Notes: generated by a model from the letters alone, not told the origin. Positions 18,074 through 29,890 are shown, counted from the first letter of the stretch. The stretch: 64,000 nucleotides of DNA from Shewanella sp. MTB7 (GCF_027571385.1 NZ_CP085636.1:3600001-3664000); one strand, 5' to 3'. Program-made: numbers and translations.

Positions 18074-19483
18074 TTAAATATTCGCTAAAATTTTATTAAC
18101 ACTTTCTTTGGCATCGCCGAACAACATTTCAGTATTTTCTTTAAAGAAAAGTGGATTCTGAACGCCTGCATAACCAGTAGCCATCGAACGTTTAAATACC
18201 ACTACGTTCTCAGCATTCCATACTTCAAGTACTGGCATACCCGAAATTGGGCTACCAGGCTCTTTCGCTGCGGGGTTAACAGTATCGTTCGCACCGATAA
18301 CAAGCACCACATCAGTATTGGCGAAATCATCATTGATCTCATCCATCTCCATCACGATATCGTAAGGAAGTTTAGCTTCAGCCAGAAGTACGTTCATATG
18401 ACCCGGCAAACGTCCCGCAACAGGGTGAATCGCAAAACGGACATTAATGCCACGTTTACGCAGTTTCTGAGTGAGTTCTGCAACTGGATATTGAGCTTGA
18501 GCAACCGCCATGCCATAGCCTGGTGCGATGATAACGCTACGGGCACTTTTCAGCATTTCAGCCACATCTTCAGCTTGGATTTCACGGTGTTCACCCTGAT
18601 CAGCATCACCGGCTACCACGGTACCACTTTCGGTACCAAAGCCACCTAAGATCACCGAGATAAATGAACGGTTCATCGCTTTACACATAATATACGAAAG
18701 AATCGCGCCTGAACTACCCACTAGCGCACCGGTAATGATCAATAGATCGTTACCTAACATGAAGCCTGCTGCTGCTGCTGCCCAACCTGAATAAGAGTTA
18801 AGCATAGAAACAACCACTGGCATATCCGCGCCGCCAATGGCCGATACCAAGTTATAACCGAATACGAAAGCGATTAGCGTCATCAGCACTAATGCACTTA
18901 TGGCATCAGTTTGCATGTAGTAGATACCCAATACGACAGAAGCTACCAGCATACCTAGGTTCAACCAATGTGCCCCAGGTAGTGCTTTAGGCGAACTGCT
19001 AACGAGTCCGCGAAGCTTAGCGAACGCCACAACCGAGCCAGTAAAGGTCACACCACCGATAAAGATGCCTAAGAAGACTTCGACATCATGAATGGTCTTA
19101 GCCACAGGATCGATATGACCCGTCACAGCATCCATCAAGGCGCCGTGATCTAATGTGCTCGAGAAACCAACGAGCACCGCAGCCATACCCACAAAACTGT
19201 GAAGGATAGCCACTAATTCAGGCATTTCGGTCATCTCTACTTTCAGCGCTAAACGCACACCAATCGCAGCACCTATTGCCATTGCACCAGTAACAATCCA
19301 GCTGTTACCATCAATTTGAGTACTGGCTAGGGTTGCGACAATCGCAATCACCATACCGATAATACCCAAGATATTACCGCGTTGAGCGGTTTCTTGTTTA
19401 CTTAAGCCTGCAAGACTGAAGATAAACAGGACAGCGGCAACCAGATAAGCTGCACTTAATAATCCTATAGACATGTTCGTCAA
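18074..19483 (-). CDS. pntB: NAD(P) transhydrogenase subunit beta
   Basis: The membrane and NADP(H)-binding subunit of proton-translocating transhydrogenase, which uses the proton gradient to make NADPH from NADH. About nine hydrophobic helices fill residues 1-270. The cytoplasmic NADP domain follows, with [15 protein letters not shown], the [21 protein letters not shown] segment and [14 protein letters not shown]. At 469 residues it is close to E. coli PntB. It starts five bases after pntA, so the two are co-translated. Confidence 0.96.
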   Translation of the reverse strand: MTNMSIGLLSAAYLVAAVLFIFSLAGLSKQETAQRGNILGIIGMVIAIVATLASTQIDGNSWIVTGAMAIGAAIGVRLALKVEMTEMPELVAILHSFVGMAAVLVGFSSTLDHGALMDAVTGHIDPVAKTIHDVEVFLGIFIGGVTFTGSVVAFAKLRGLVSSSPKALPGAHWLNLGMLVASVVLGIYYMQTDAISALVLMTLIAFVFGYNLVSAIGGADMPVVVSMLNSYSGWAAAAAGFMLGNDLLIITGALVGSSGAILSYIMCKAMNRSFISVILGGFGTESGTVVAGDADQGEHREIQAEDVAEMLKSARSVIIAPGYGMAVAQAQYPVAELTQKLRKRGINVRFAIHPVAGRLPGHMNVLLAEAKLPYDIVMEMDEINDDFANTDVVLVIGANDTVNPAAKEPGSPISGMPVLEVWNAENVVVFKRSMATGYAGVQNPLFFKENTEMLFGDAKESVNKILANI

Positions 19484-19488
19484 TCCCC

Positions 19489-21033
19489 TTAGTCTTTACG
19501 GAACATTTTCAGCATACGCTGAGTGACAGTGAAACCACCGGCAATGTTAATCGAAGCGATAAGTATCGCAATACCAGACAATATCAGTACAGCCGTGCTG
19601 TCGCTATTCATCTGTACCAGTGCACCGACAACAATGATGCCACTGATGGCATTGGTCACGCTCATCAATGGTGTGTGCAGTGAGTGGCTCACGTTCCAAA
19701 CCACGTAGTAACCGACAACACATGACAGAACAAACACGCTAAAATGTTGCAGGAAGTCAGCTGGCGCCGAGTTTGCGATAAGCCCAAATAGACCTGCAGC
19801 AACTAATAGCAGTGCTCGTTTAATCCAAGGGTTCTTTTTCTTCTCAACGACGTCAGCGACGGCCTCTGCAACTTTCGCTTGAGGTTGCGCACTGACCTGA
19901 ATCACTGGTGGTGGGAAAGTGATTTCGCCATCTTTAACGGCTGCAACACCACGAATCACTTCATCATCGAAGTTGATCACATAGTTACCATCTTTCTCTG
20001 GCGCCATCAGTTTAAGCAAATTGACTAAATTGGTACCGTACAGTTGGCTTGCTTGTGTCGGCAGACGACGTGACAGCTCGGTATAACCAATAATGGTCAC
20101 ATCGTTGACCACAGCGACTTCACCTGGCACAGTTAATTCACAGTTACCGCCGTTTGCCGCTGCCAGATCGACAATTACGCTACCAGGCTTCATCAAGCCA
20201 ACCATATCTTCTAAGATCAACTTAGGTGCAGGCTTGCCCGGGATAAGTGCTGTGGTAATGATAATATCGACATCTTTGGCTTGTTCACGAAACAGTGCCA
20301 TCTCAGCTTCAATAAACTCTTTACTCATGACTTTGGCATAACCATCACCAGAGCCAGATACCTCTTCGAAGTCTACTTCTAAGAATTCGGCGCCCATGGA
20401 GTTGATCTGCTCTTTCACTTCAGGACGAGTATCGAAGGCGCGAACGATTGCCCCTAAACTTCCAGCAGTACCTAATGCTGATAAGCCGGCAACACCAGCA
20501 CCAATGATCAACACTTTGGCCGGCGGCACTTTACCTGCAGCAGTTATTTGACCAGTAAAAAAACGGCCAAAGTGATTAGCCGCTTCGATAACTGCACGGT
20601 AACCATCTACGTTAGCTAATGAGCTACGGGCATCAAGGGATTGAGCACGTGAAATACGCGGTACCATATCCATAGCAAGCAAGTTTATGCCTTTCGCTTT
20701 AAACTTCTCTAACAGTTCAGGATTTTGAGCAGGCCATACAAAACTTATGACTGTCGCACCGGCTTTCATTAGATCTGTTTCGTCAACGCCAGTATCGGCA
20801 TCGATAGTGGGCGCATTGACTTTCAATATGAGATCCGCTTGAAACGCTTCTTCGAGGCTAACAATCTCAGCTCCCGCTTCTAAATACGCTTCATCTTTGA
20901 AATTTGCAGCCTCTCCGGCACCGCGTTGCACAACAACACTGAAACCTAATTTCTTAAGCTGAATAACAGTGGCTGGTGTCGCGGCTACCCGGCTCTCCTG
21001 ATTAAGGATCTCCCTTGGTATTCCGATTTGCAT
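19489..21033 (-). CDS. pntA: NAD(P) transhydrogenase subunit alpha
   Basis: Carries the NAD(H)-binding domain ([10 protein letters not shown] at the N-terminus, [13 protein letters not shown] nucleotide loop near 175) and, after a linker near 380-400, three or four C-terminal membrane helices that pack with PntB. The 514 residues match E. coli PntA (510). It is first of the pntAB operon. The 401-base region upstream (21034-21434) must hold its promoter, but I see no convincing -10/-35 pair or other feature there. Confidence 0.96.
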   Translation of the reverse strand: MQIGIPREILNQESRVAATPATVIQLKKLGFSVVVQRGAGEAANFKDEAYLEAGAEIVSLEEAFQADLILKVNAPTIDADTGVDETDLMKAGATVISFVWPAQNPELLEKFKAKGINLLAMDMVPRISRAQSLDARSSLANVDGYRAVIEAANHFGRFFTGQITAAGKVPPAKVLIIGAGVAGLSALGTAGSLGAIVRAFDTRPEVKEQINSMGAEFLEVDFEEVSGSGDGYAKVMSKEFIEAEMALFREQAKDVDIIITTALIPGKPAPKLILEDMVGLMKPGSVIVDLAAANGGNCELTVPGEVAVVNDVTIIGYTELSRRLPTQASQLYGTNLVNLLKLMAPEKDGNYVINFDDEVIRGVAAVKDGEITFPPPVIQVSAQPQAKVAEAVADVVEKKKNPWIKRALLLVAAGLFGLIANSAPADFLQHFSVFVLSCVVGYYVVWNVSHSLHTPLMSVTNAISGIIVVGALVQMNSDSTAVLILSGIAILIASINIAGGFTVTQRMLKMFRKD

Positions 21034-21434
21034 AGTGTTTTCCTGGTGTCGATAGTGATGTTCTCTATTGCGATTAACACGAGTATTGCTCGGTAATGCA
21101 TTAGCAATTTTTTATAATCCTCTATGACAAAGCAATAGATAGGGTCATTGCCGCCGAAATATTAATTCAAGCGTGTCATAAATCCTATCAACAATAACAA
21201 GATATTTGGGCTATGGGTCAATAATTTTCAATATTTGAGATTAATCTCTATTATTCTTGCGGAGAAGTTTGATCGTGGCAGGCTGTCAATCTCATTCTGC
21301 TATTAGTTATTTACAATTGTTATAAAATCCATCTACATAGATAGAAGATTTACGAGCCCAATGACTAAATAACATTAAATTTGTGTTCCTCATTGCAGAC
21401 TCAAGATCAACAGAGGTTAAGCAAGAGATATCAA

Positions 21435-22115
21435 TTAAGAGAGCAGTTCAGCAACATTCACTCTTCCTCCCTGACCTATCGCGCATACCTGAGCGAGTAA
21501 CAGCTCCCCACAAGCAATGGCATCAATCAGTGCATTGTGCGCAGCGTAAACAGGCAAGCCATAACGTTCCCTACTCGCACCAAGCCTCAATGATCCCTCT
21601 TTGAACACTTCATGTTGACGCATCAATCTGCGTTTTTCTAATCCCAAGGTGTCGATGGCCATCAATATCACTCTTTGCTGAAAGTGCACTGACAAGCCTT
21701 TTTGTAAAAAAGCCAGATCTAAAGGGGAGTGGTGTGCGACCAGTATTTGACCATGGATTTTTTCTGCAAACCATGCCATTGCAACTTCTAGAGAAACCGC
21801 CCCATCAAGATGATGATCTAAGATGCCGTGAATGGCTGCACTTTGCCCGACACTGCCCTCGATTTTAACCAGTTTATGCTCAGCTTTTGACAATATCAGA
21901 CGACCCTTTTCTATCGGTACAATACCAATACTTAATATTTGATCAAACTGTGCATCTAACCCCGTCATCTCCAAATCAATAGCCAACAAAGGCGCATCCA
22001 TAACATTGGTGGTTAATAACGTTTTTTGAGCAAGATAATAAGCTTTGAGGCTTTCATTTTCGGCTCGAATGACCCGCCAGAAAAATTTAGTTTTCAACAG
22101 GTTCTGTACCAACAA
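21435..22115 (-). CDS. DnaQ-like 3'-5' exonuclease (DNA polymerase III epsilon superfamily)
   Basis: A DEDDh exonuclease. ExoI is LAIDLEMTGLDA, with the catalytic Asp and Glu. ExoII is around LVAHHSPLDLAFL, and ExoIII is YAAHNALIDAIACGELL, with the His and Asp. Its 226 residues place it among the short epsilon-like exonucleases that lie beside CBS/DUF294 genes, and not the replicative dnaQ. The start is TTG, two bases past the stop of the upstream gene, so translation is probably coupled. Its link to a solute symporter cluster is seen in relatives but is not explained. Confidence 0.85.
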   Translation of the reverse strand: MLVQNLLKTKFFWRVIRAENESLKAYYLAQKTLLTTNVMDAPLLAIDLEMTGLDAQFDQILSIGIVPIEKGRLILSKAEHKLVKIEGSVGQSAAIHGILDHHLDGAVSLEVAMAWFAEKIHGQILVAHHSPLDLAFLQKGLSVHFQQRVILMAIDTLGLEKRRLMRQHEVFKEGSLRLGASRERYGLPVYAAHNALIDAIACGELLLAQVCAIGQGGRVNVAELLS

Positions 22116-22116
22116 A

Positions 22117-23964
22117 TCAAAAACTCCGGGTAAATTTAAGTTTTATACCAGACTGAGCATCATGTACGACTTTAAAAGCATCCCTTAATTGATGCCGAAC
22201 AAGAGACGACAGCTGCTTAGGTTGAAGATAATTTGAAATAGGCAGGGCCTGAGTATATTGTTCCCCTTGATTAAACAGTCGCATATGAGCTATAAACTCA
22301 TGGGCATCAGCAAGGTTTAGTGCATCTTTTCGGTTAATAATATTTTGCTCCATCAGGGCGCGGATCCGCTTAGCGGTATTGACCTCTTTAATCCCTGCAA
22401 AGAGTGCGTAGATACGAACGATATCGTTAATTAACGCGTTGCCTTTATTCTTAAGATCTATCCCTTTAACCTCAGATCCATCGCGTTCAAGGACAAGTTG
22501 CTTGAAAAAACCCAAAGGGGGTGACTCTACCAGTGAGTTATTGGTCATCGCTGCGAGAAAAATATCATTATCTTTGGTGTTGGCTAACACCTCATCTTGC
22601 AAACTATCGAACAGGCAGCTTGGGCCGAAAATAGAACGCATATCGAAAAATATACTGGCATGCATCAAGGCTGTTGGTTCTGGGGTATCGACCCATTGAG
22701 TAAATTTACCTTGCCATTGAGATAAGCTCAATCGCCACTGAGGGTTCTGCGCCATGATATCGCCAGGACAATAGATGTAACCACATTTATCTAGTCCGCT
22801 ACATACCGCCTTTGCTAGCGCCTCAAAGTAGCCTGACGCAGCTTCATCGGGCTCATGGGCCAAGAGCAAACCGTTATCTTGATCTGAGCAGGCAGCCTGA
22901 TCTTGTCGTCCTTGAGAGCCAAACGCTAACCAACAAAACGCCATTGGCGCCTCTCCGAGCAGGGTTAGATTTAAAATGATCAACCGGCGCGTCAGGGCAT
23001 CGGTAACCGAGGTCAATACACGCCCTATCTCTTCCGCTCTGGCATCAGCACTGATTAAGTTCTGTAACAGCAAGGGGATCTGTTTACTGACAGAGATAAG
23101 ACTGTCTAGACTAATCTGACGCTCTATTTCACCAATCAGCAGTAGAGGTTGAGCGCTTTGTCCACGTAGAATATCAGTACTGGTCACAACCCCTACTGCT
23201 CTCTCATCATCGACAATGGGCAGATGATGAATACCATGCTCACTCATCAATAACATAGCCTCAAACACTAAGGCATTAGCGCTGAGTACTTTTGGTTGCG
23301 AGGTCATCGCTTGATGCACTGGTAAACTGCCATCTTGTCCTTCTGCTAACACGCGATTACGCAGATCTCTATCCGTTAAAATGCCACAGAGTTTAGCATT
23401 ATCGACCACCAAAATGGAGGAGACTCTCGCTCCGCGCATCATTCTTGCTGCCTCACTAACAGACGCATTAATATCGATAATCAGCGGGTTCTTAGACATT
23501 AACGAGCAGACTCGGCTAGTCGTGGTTAACTCTTTTGCCTTAAACTTGGCTTGATGACGAAGACGTTTCGCAAATGCCCGATTAAAAGAGCGATCAAACT
23601 GCCGACTCTGTACACGTAGATAATCAAAAGTGTCTGGATCCAGATGATATACAAGACCATCTTCTAAGATACGAACTCGATTACTGATTTTTTCACCGGA
23701 CAAGAGTGATGGGAAACCGAAATAGTCTCCTTCACCTAACCTATCGAGTAACTCACCATTATCACTTCTCACCTCAAATGCACCACTGCGGACAATATAA
23801 AGTTGAGGGTCTGTTTCATCTAAGGGAACAAACGTTGACGCCTTGCTGTAGTAGCCAACACTCAAGCTTTTACAACATCGTTCTAATGCTGAGTCAGACA
23901 AGGAGTCAAAGGGAACGAGTCCCTGGATAAAATCGGTAATGGGTTGAAGCTCGCTTGCATCCAT
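22117..23964 (-). CDS. cyclic-nucleotide-binding/CBS/DUF294 putative nucleotidyltransferase
   Basis: Domain order: a cNMP-binding domain (about 20-130), a pair of CBS domains (about 160-285) and a DUF294 nucleotidyltransferase-like domain with FGSQGRQDQAACSDQDNGLL, whose Gly-Ser and paired Asp match the GlnD-type active site. A DUF294 C-terminal helical domain follows. Such proteins are thought to control the neighbouring acetate-type symporter in response to energy state, but the reaction is not established. I prefer the ATG at 23964, six bases after AGG; the frame extends nine codons further. Confidence 0.88.
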   Translation of the reverse strand: MDASELQPITDFIQGLVPFDSLSDSALERCCKSLSVGYYSKASTFVPLDETDPQLYIVRSGAFEVRSDNGELLDRLGEGDYFGFPSLLSGEKISNRVRILEDGLVYHLDPDTFDYLRVQSRQFDRSFNRAFAKRLRHQAKFKAKELTTTSRVCSLMSKNPLIIDINASVSEAARMMRGARVSSILVVDNAKLCGILTDRDLRNRVLAEGQDGSLPVHQAMTSQPKVLSANALVFEAMLLMSEHGIHHLPIVDDERAVGVVTSTDILRGQSAQPLLLIGEIERQISLDSLISVSKQIPLLLQNLISADARAEEIGRVLTSVTDALTRRLIILNLTLLGEAPMAFCWLAFGSQGRQDQAACSDQDNGLLLAHEPDEAASGYFEALAKAVCSGLDKCGYIYCPGDIMAQNPQWRLSLSQWQGKFTQWVDTPEPTALMHASIFFDMRSIFGPSCLFDSLQDEVLANTKDNDIFLAAMTNNSLVESPPLGFFKQLVLERDGSEVKGIDLKNKGNALINDIVRIYALFAGIKEVNTAKRIRALMEQNIINRKDALNLADAHEFIAHMRLFNQGEQYTQALPISNYLQPKQLSSLVRHQLRDAFKVVHDAQSGIKLKFTRSF

Positions 23965-24057
23965 AGGTAGCCTGCCATAGTTATACATCATTGAACTATA
24001 ACGAATTCAATATAGGCTTAATATTCGACTAAAGGCTTAATGAATTGTATTTAAAGC

Positions 24058-24083
24058 AAAAAGAGCGCCGAAGCGCTCTTTTA
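24058..24083 (-). terminator. terminator of the symporter operon
   Basis: A 9-bp stem AAAGAGCGC/GCGCTCTTT with a CGAA tetraloop and a uridine run on the minus transcript. It separates the symporter gene from the DUF294/exonuclease pair, so the latter is transcribed by readthrough or from its own promoter in 23965-24057. Confidence 0.8.
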
Positions 24084-24104
24084 TTGAGTGAATAAACTCA
24101 CTAA

Positions 24105-25823
<1,719 letters not shown>

Positions 25824-25850
25824 CTCACTGCTCCTTACCTAGGTTAAATG

Positions 25851-26117
25851 CTAGTCTTCGTTCACATTGTATTTTTTGTCTAATGCATTCGCTTTAGCGA
25901 CATAGACAAAAATCAGCGCCACAAACACGTACATTGCACCCTGTTGTGCAAACCAGAATCCTAATTTGAAGCCCATGAAATGATATTCATTGAGCACATC
26001 TACTAATAAAATACCGCAACCAAATGATACGGCCGCCCATATGGCCAATAAGCCAAGCACTAAACGTAAATTTTCACGCCAGTATCCCTCTGCCTTGTCG
26101 TTGCTTTCAAAACTCAT
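25851..26117 (-). CDS. DUF4212 small membrane subunit of the symporter
   Basis: 88 residues with two hydrophobic helices (about 20-42 and 50-75) and the family pattern YWRENLRLVLGLLAIW...GFKLGFWFAQQGAMYVFV. DUF4212 proteins are encoded directly before VC_2705-type symporters and are regarded as their small subunit. The 27-base gap to the symporter supports one transcript. Confidence 0.88.
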   Translation of the reverse strand: MSFESNDKAEGYWRENLRLVLGLLAIWAAVSFGCGILLVDVLNEYHFMGFKLGFWFAQQGAMYVFVALIFVYVAKANALDKKYNVNED

Positions 26118-26340
26118 AGCGACTCCTCTGTGATGATTTTATATTTAAGTCTCAGTTAATCTATCAAGCAAAAGCACAACAACAATCGCGACCTTAGTCT
26201 AACGCTTACGACAACTTTAGTATTAAACAAGTAATTAGTCGCTATTTAACAACCTATTACAAGTTAACGTGCACGTTAACCTGCCAATTATTAAGTAATA
26301 AACTTTAGACTAAGGTAGCAGGGATATTGATAAGGTTAAT

Positions 26341-26406
26341 GTAGCGCGCCGCCTTAAATGAGAAACTCAATCGTGTAAGCTGAGATAGTTTTGTGTAGCG
26401 CGTCGC
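26341..26406. repeat. GTAGCGCG(C/T)CGC direct repeat pair
   Basis: GTAGCGCGCCGC at 26341-26352 and GTAGCGCGTCGC at 26395-26406, 54 bases apart, stand out as G/C-rich islands in A/T-rich DNA between the DUF4212 gene and the permease gene. They may be binding sites for one regulator. Function unknown. Confidence 0.4.
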
Positions 26407-26435
26407 ATGGTTTGGCAAAAATTTTCACACTATTT

Positions 26436-26508
26436 GGCAAATGAAAACAGGTCTCACCTGAGGCTTTATCAGTTCACATAGATTGACAAATGAGAACAGG
26501 TCTCATTC
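26436..26508. repeat. tandem ACAGGTCTCA motif with dyad symmetry
   Basis: Two copies of a GRCAAATGARAACAGGTCTCA element begin near 26436 and 26485, about 49 bases or five helical turns apart. The second copy contains a perfect dyad ATGAGA-N5-TCTCAT. The spacing on one DNA face suggests a cooperative operator upstream of the symporter operon or the permease gene. Confidence 0.45.
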
Positions 26509-26806
26509 AGCCCGTATCTCACCAAAGATCAAGGCTTTTAATTGGAGTTTACCCCTAAACAGTTACTAATTGACTAGTACTAATTAACGCCAAACCTGCA
26601 AGTAAACTTATTTTTAATAGACACTTATTGATCATACTAGCCCATTTAAACATGACCTTGTTTGGCGGTGTTAAACATATAAATAGAATTAATTATTTAA
26701 TAAAACATTGAATTATAAGCACACCTAAATTTAAACCTAACACTAAAAATGAGCAGAACCAAAATACAGATCTGCATTTAATTGCACATTGATTGGAAAC
26801 GTGGTA

Positions 26807-26848
26807 ATAAATGATGAGATAAAATACCTTATTTATCTCATCATTTAT
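26807..26848. other. 17-bp perfect inverted repeat
   Basis: Arms 26807-26823 and 26832-26848 are exact complements with an eight-base loop. The stem is A/T-rich and lacks a thymidine run on either side, so it is not a normal terminator. It lies 130 bases before the permease start. The rest of 26118-26971 shows no gene. Confidence 0.55.
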
Positions 26849-26980
26849 ATGAATAACAAGCTTCCATAATGGTATTTTTATGCGTTAGCTTTACATAATT
26901 CAATATCATCATTTTACTTTACATTGAAATATGTAAAGCCAACTAACTGAAACAGTATTGATTACTCGAAGTTGGTTATT

Positions 26981-28501
26981 ATGAATAATGAAAAGAAGAT
27001 AAGTAACGGGAAAATAGGTGTATTTGCGCTAGCAATGTTAAACGTCGTTGCCGTTGTCAGTTTACGTGGCCTCCCCGCGGAAGCTGAATATGGGTTAAGT
27101 TCGGTATTTTATTATGTATTTGCAGCCGTTGTATTTCTGGTTCCAGTTTCTCTGGTTGCTGCCGAGTTGGCAACTGGCTGGTCAGAAAAAGGGGGTATAT
27201 TTCGTTGGGTAGGTGAAGCATTTGGTCCTCGGCTTGCCCTTGTCGCTGTATTTATGCTGTGGATTGAAGTCACTGTTTGGTTCCCAACTGCGTTAACGTT
27301 TGGTTCGGTATCACTGGCATTTATTGGTCCTGATACGACTTGGGATCAAGCTCTTTCAGAAAACAAATTCTTCATATTGTCGATTGTATTAGGTATTTAT
27401 TGGTTTGCAACTTTTGTCGCTCTTCGGGGGACATCTGCTTTTGCTAAACTGGCTAAGTGGGGTGGCCTAGTGGGCACTATCATACCTGGCATCGTGTTAA
27501 TCGTGCTTGGTTTTTCTTATTTGTTTTTCTCTGGTAAGCCACCTCAAATAGAATTGACTTGGGGCAACCTTATTCCCGACTTTTCTAATTTTAATAATGT
27601 GGTACTCGCAGCCAGTATTTTCCTGTTCTATGCCGGTATGGAGATGAACGCCATTCATGTTTCAGAAGTCGATAATGCCGCGCGTAATTACCCTATTGCA
27701 ATCGCCATTGCAGCAATTGGTACAGTGTCAGTGTTTGTTTTAGGTACCTTGGCGATTGCCTTTATCATTCCTCAACAAGACATCAGTTTAACCCAAAGCC
27801 TCTTGATAGCTTATGATAAGTTGTTTGCTTGGGCTGGTATTGGTTGGGCTTCACCGGTTGTCGCAGCGTGTCTAGCTCTTGGTGTGCTTGCTGGAGTGGT
27901 TGGTTGGGTAGCGGGTCCATCTTCTGCACTGCTAGTTGTCGCTAAAGGGGGATATTTACCACGATTCTGGCAATACACCAATAAATATGGCATGGCAACG
28001 CACATTATGTTGGTTCAAGCCATATTAGTGACCTTAATCTCCACCATATTTGTGGTGTTGCCATCGGTACAAGCCGCCTATCAGATCTTAAGTCAATTAA
28101 CGGTCGTTCTGTATTTGATTATGTATTTATTAATGTTTGCTGCAGCCATCCACCTTAGATACAGTCAACCCAATCGACCACGTCCCTATAAAATACCTGG
28201 GGGCGATATGGGCATGTGGATCATTGGTGGTTTAGGCTTTATTGGTTCATTAATAGCATTCCTATTTTCATATATCCCGCCGAATCAAATCTCAGTGGGT
28301 AGCCCTGAAGAGTTTGTTGGTTTCCTTGTGTTATTGACGCTATTCTTCGTCGCTGTTCCGCTTATTATTTACCAAGTTCGCAAGTCACATTGGAAAGATC
28401 CTTCAGTGACTGACTTTGCGCCGTTTACTTGGGAAATAGAGAATATACATCCCGGGATTATAAATACGTCAGATAAAATCACTCATGAATTAAATAAGTA
28501 A
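26981..28501 (+). CDS. APC-family amino acid permease, GadC-like
   Basis: About 12 hydrophobic helices in the amino acid-polyamine-organocation fold. The N-terminal VVSLRGLPAEAEYGLSS segment, FYAGMEMNAIHVSEVDN in the middle and PNRPRPYKIPGG before the last helices match the glutamate:GABA antiporter group. The soluble tail of about 50 residues ends TSDKITHELNK. The ATG at 26981 is chosen over an in-frame TTG three codons earlier; neither has a strong ribosome site. Substrate unknown, glutamate/GABA-like exchange inferred. A weak inverted repeat ATGCTAAT/ATTAGCAT at 28534-28566 may end its transcript. Confidence 0.82.
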   Translation: MNNEKKISNGKIGVFALAMLNVVAVVSLRGLPAEAEYGLSSVFYYVFAAVVFLVPVSLVAAELATGWSEKGGIFRWVGEAFGPRLALVAVFMLWIEVTVWFPTALTFGSVSLAFIGPDTTWDQALSENKFFILSIVLGIYWFATFVALRGTSAFAKLAKWGGLVGTIIPGIVLIVLGFSYLFFSGKPPQIELTWGNLIPDFSNFNNVVLAASIFLFYAGMEMNAIHVSEVDNAARNYPIAIAIAAIGTVSVFVLGTLAIAFIIPQQDISLTQSLLIAYDKLFAWAGIGWASPVVAACLALGVLAGVVGWVAGPSSALLVVAKGGYLPRFWQYTNKYGMATHIMLVQAILVTLISTIFVVLPSVQAAYQILSQLTVVLYLIMYLLMFAAAIHLRYSQPNRPRPYKIPGGDMGMWIIGGLGFIGSLIAFLFSYIPPNQISVGSPEEFVGFLVLLTLFFVAVPLIIYQVRKSHWKDPSVTDFAPFTWEIENIHPGIINTSDKITHELNK

Positions 28502-28592
28502 CTTAAACAAAATATCGTATGTTTCATTTAGGTATGCTAATTCATCAAAATTAATTGGATTAGCATTTGCCTCGGTGATGAATGAAATATGT

Positions 28593-28713
28593 TTAAGATT
28601 TATTACCAAGTACTGAAAGATAAATCACCAGTTCAGCCAATTCTTTCGCAGTTCTGCGTTTAGAGGTGATCAGGTATTTACCATTAATAAACATTACAAC
28701 ATCCCTTCTCAGA
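28593..28713 (-). pseudogene. orphan 3' fragment of a DsbA-like gene
   Basis: The minus-strand frame ending at 28593 encodes LRRDVVMFINGKYL, then RRTAKELAELVIYLSVLGNKS and a stop. This aligns with the last strand and helix of DsbA thioredoxin-fold proteins (compare the LRGVPAMF.NGKY segment). A stop codon lies just upstream and the catalytic CxxC part is missing. The last 20 residues share 14 identities with the gene end at 63938. It is best read as a leftover of dsbA at the distal end of the eCIS block. Confidence 0.65.
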
Positions 28714-28759
28714 CTAACTTAATATAATCAATGCCTTCAATACCAAAAACTCAAAAAAA

Positions 28760-29080
28760 CTAATCGCAACATGGTATGCATAAGCCTACCGATAGGTATA
28801 GATTTAACTCTTGCTGCTGTTGGCTTTGTTGCTGGGATTGTTGCTGTTGACTTCGAAGCTGTTGCTTTTCTGGTTCAGATAATTCAGTCAAACATCTTTC
28901 AGGAATTGCATCATTATTTTTTCTACGTTCAGGTGATGGTACTTCCTTCGCACCGTCATCCACTATCGACTGGTTATTTTCCTCCTTACTCTCCTGATAG
29001 GCTCCCCAGAACAGAGACAAGATTGCAACTGCACTGATCATCAGTTTCTTATCTAACTTACTACCTTTGTTTTTAGTCAA
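28760..29080 (-). CDS. small membrane-anchored Gln-rich protein, possible spanin-like lysis protein
   Basis: A basic N-terminus (TKNKGSKLDKK) is followed by one hydrophobic helix (MISAVAILSLFWGAY) and a charged, Gln-rich tail with QQQQSQQQSQQQQ. A single N-terminal membrane anchor with a polar periplasmic tail is the plan of i-spanins, and it directly follows the holin-like gene. That role is only suggested. I take a TTG start nine bases after GAGAGG; the frame is open ten codons further. It is the last gene of the eCIS locus, and no terminator is seen after it. Confidence 0.45.
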   Translation of the reverse strand: MTKNKGSKLDKKLMISAVAILSLFWGAYQESKEENNQSIVDDGAKEVPSPERRKNNDAIPERCLTELSEPEKQQLRSQQQQSQQQSQQQQELNLYLSVGLCIPCCD

Positions 29081-29121
29081 TACACAACACCTCTCAGATA
29101 CTTTGAACATCCCGCACTATA

Positions 29122-29562
29122 TTAATCTTTACTTTTATGAGAAAAACGTTCCAGCGCAGACTTGGCAATAAGTTCCATATGAGGTGCTGCAAAATAGAAC
29201 CCCAGTACCAACATCATTGCTGCATTCATCTGCTCAGCATTATGACCGATCACATTGGCAGCTTTTTCAAACCCCTCGGGATCTCCAGCCCAGATGGAGA
29301 TAATGGACAACAGTGTCACAGTGAAATATTGAAACACCCAGATCCCAGCAATCACTAATGCAATAAAGCGACGGGCCAAATTTTGGCCCTGTGTCGCCGC
29401 CATCCAATTGACCAACATACCTCTCGCCTCACTACGCTCCTTCGCCGCATCAAGACTTTTTTCTTCATCGGTGTAAACAAGCGCATCTAGTCCATTAGTA
29501 ACACCATCTACCATGGCATTCACCGCATGGCTAGATCCAAACAATCTTCCCCAAAACCCCAT
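29122..29562 (-). CDS. holin-like membrane protein
   Basis: 146 residues with a soluble N-terminal part, two hydrophobic helices (about 65-90, with RRFIALVIAGIWVFQYFTVTLL, and 110-130, with AAMMLVLGFYFAAPH) and a charged tail SHKSKD. The layout resembles the three-helix holin family of gene-transfer agents and phages. In an eCIS locus that also carries an endolysin, a holin would release the assembled particles by lysis. ATG chosen after GGGGG at six bases. The family match is by eye only. Confidence 0.6.
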   Translation of the reverse strand: MGFWGRLFGSSHAVNAMVDGVTNGLDALVYTDEEKSLDAAKERSEARGMLVNWMAATQGQNLARRFIALVIAGIWVFQYFTVTLLSIISIWAGDPEGFEKAANVIGHNAEQMNAAMMLVLGFYFAAPHMELIAKSALERFSHKSKD

Positions 29563-29605
29563 ATGCAACCCCCTATCAAGCCATGTTTACGGTATATCGA
29601 TTTCA

Positions 29606-29890
29606 CTACTTATCTGAACGGTTCAGTGCAACTTGTGGTTCACTGTTGACCAATCTAAGCACGTCATTATCGACTTCACTGCTACAAGACAAAGCAAACA
29701 TCTCCTGTATTGACAATATAACTTGATCTACACCGCAAAATATTTCTGTACAAAAAAGTTGCTCTGCTAGGTGTTGATTATTAACTTCATGGCCCCTAGC
29801 CCGTTGACATACTTCAACCAAATATAGCTCTTTAAAGATAATATCTAATGTTGACTCATCAAACCCACAGCTTTCATTGTTTGCCAACAT
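29606..29890 (-). CDS. hypothetical eCIS-locus protein
   Basis: A 94-residue acidic soluble protein with three cysteines in the middle part, no signal peptide and no recognised family. The start is well placed (AAAGG, six bases). It lies between the 183-residue unknown and the holin-like gene in the 3' part of the locus, where eCIS clusters often keep cargo and accessory genes, so a cargo or chaperone role is possible but unsupported. Confidence 0.55.
   Translation of the reverse strand: MLANNESCGFDESTLDIIFKELYLVEVCQRARGHEVNNQHLAEQLFCTEIFCGVDQVILSIQEMFALSCSSEVDNDVLRLVNSEPQVALNRSDK

Noticed and set aside
21383..21604. Plus-strand frame opposite the exonuclease gene end
   Set aside because: Shadow of the conserved ExoIII region on the other strand.
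28771..29037. 88-codon plus-strand frame opposite the last eCIS gene
   Set aside because: It mirrors the minus-strand gene, whose membrane anchor, start site and operon position are more convincing, and it has no ribosome site.
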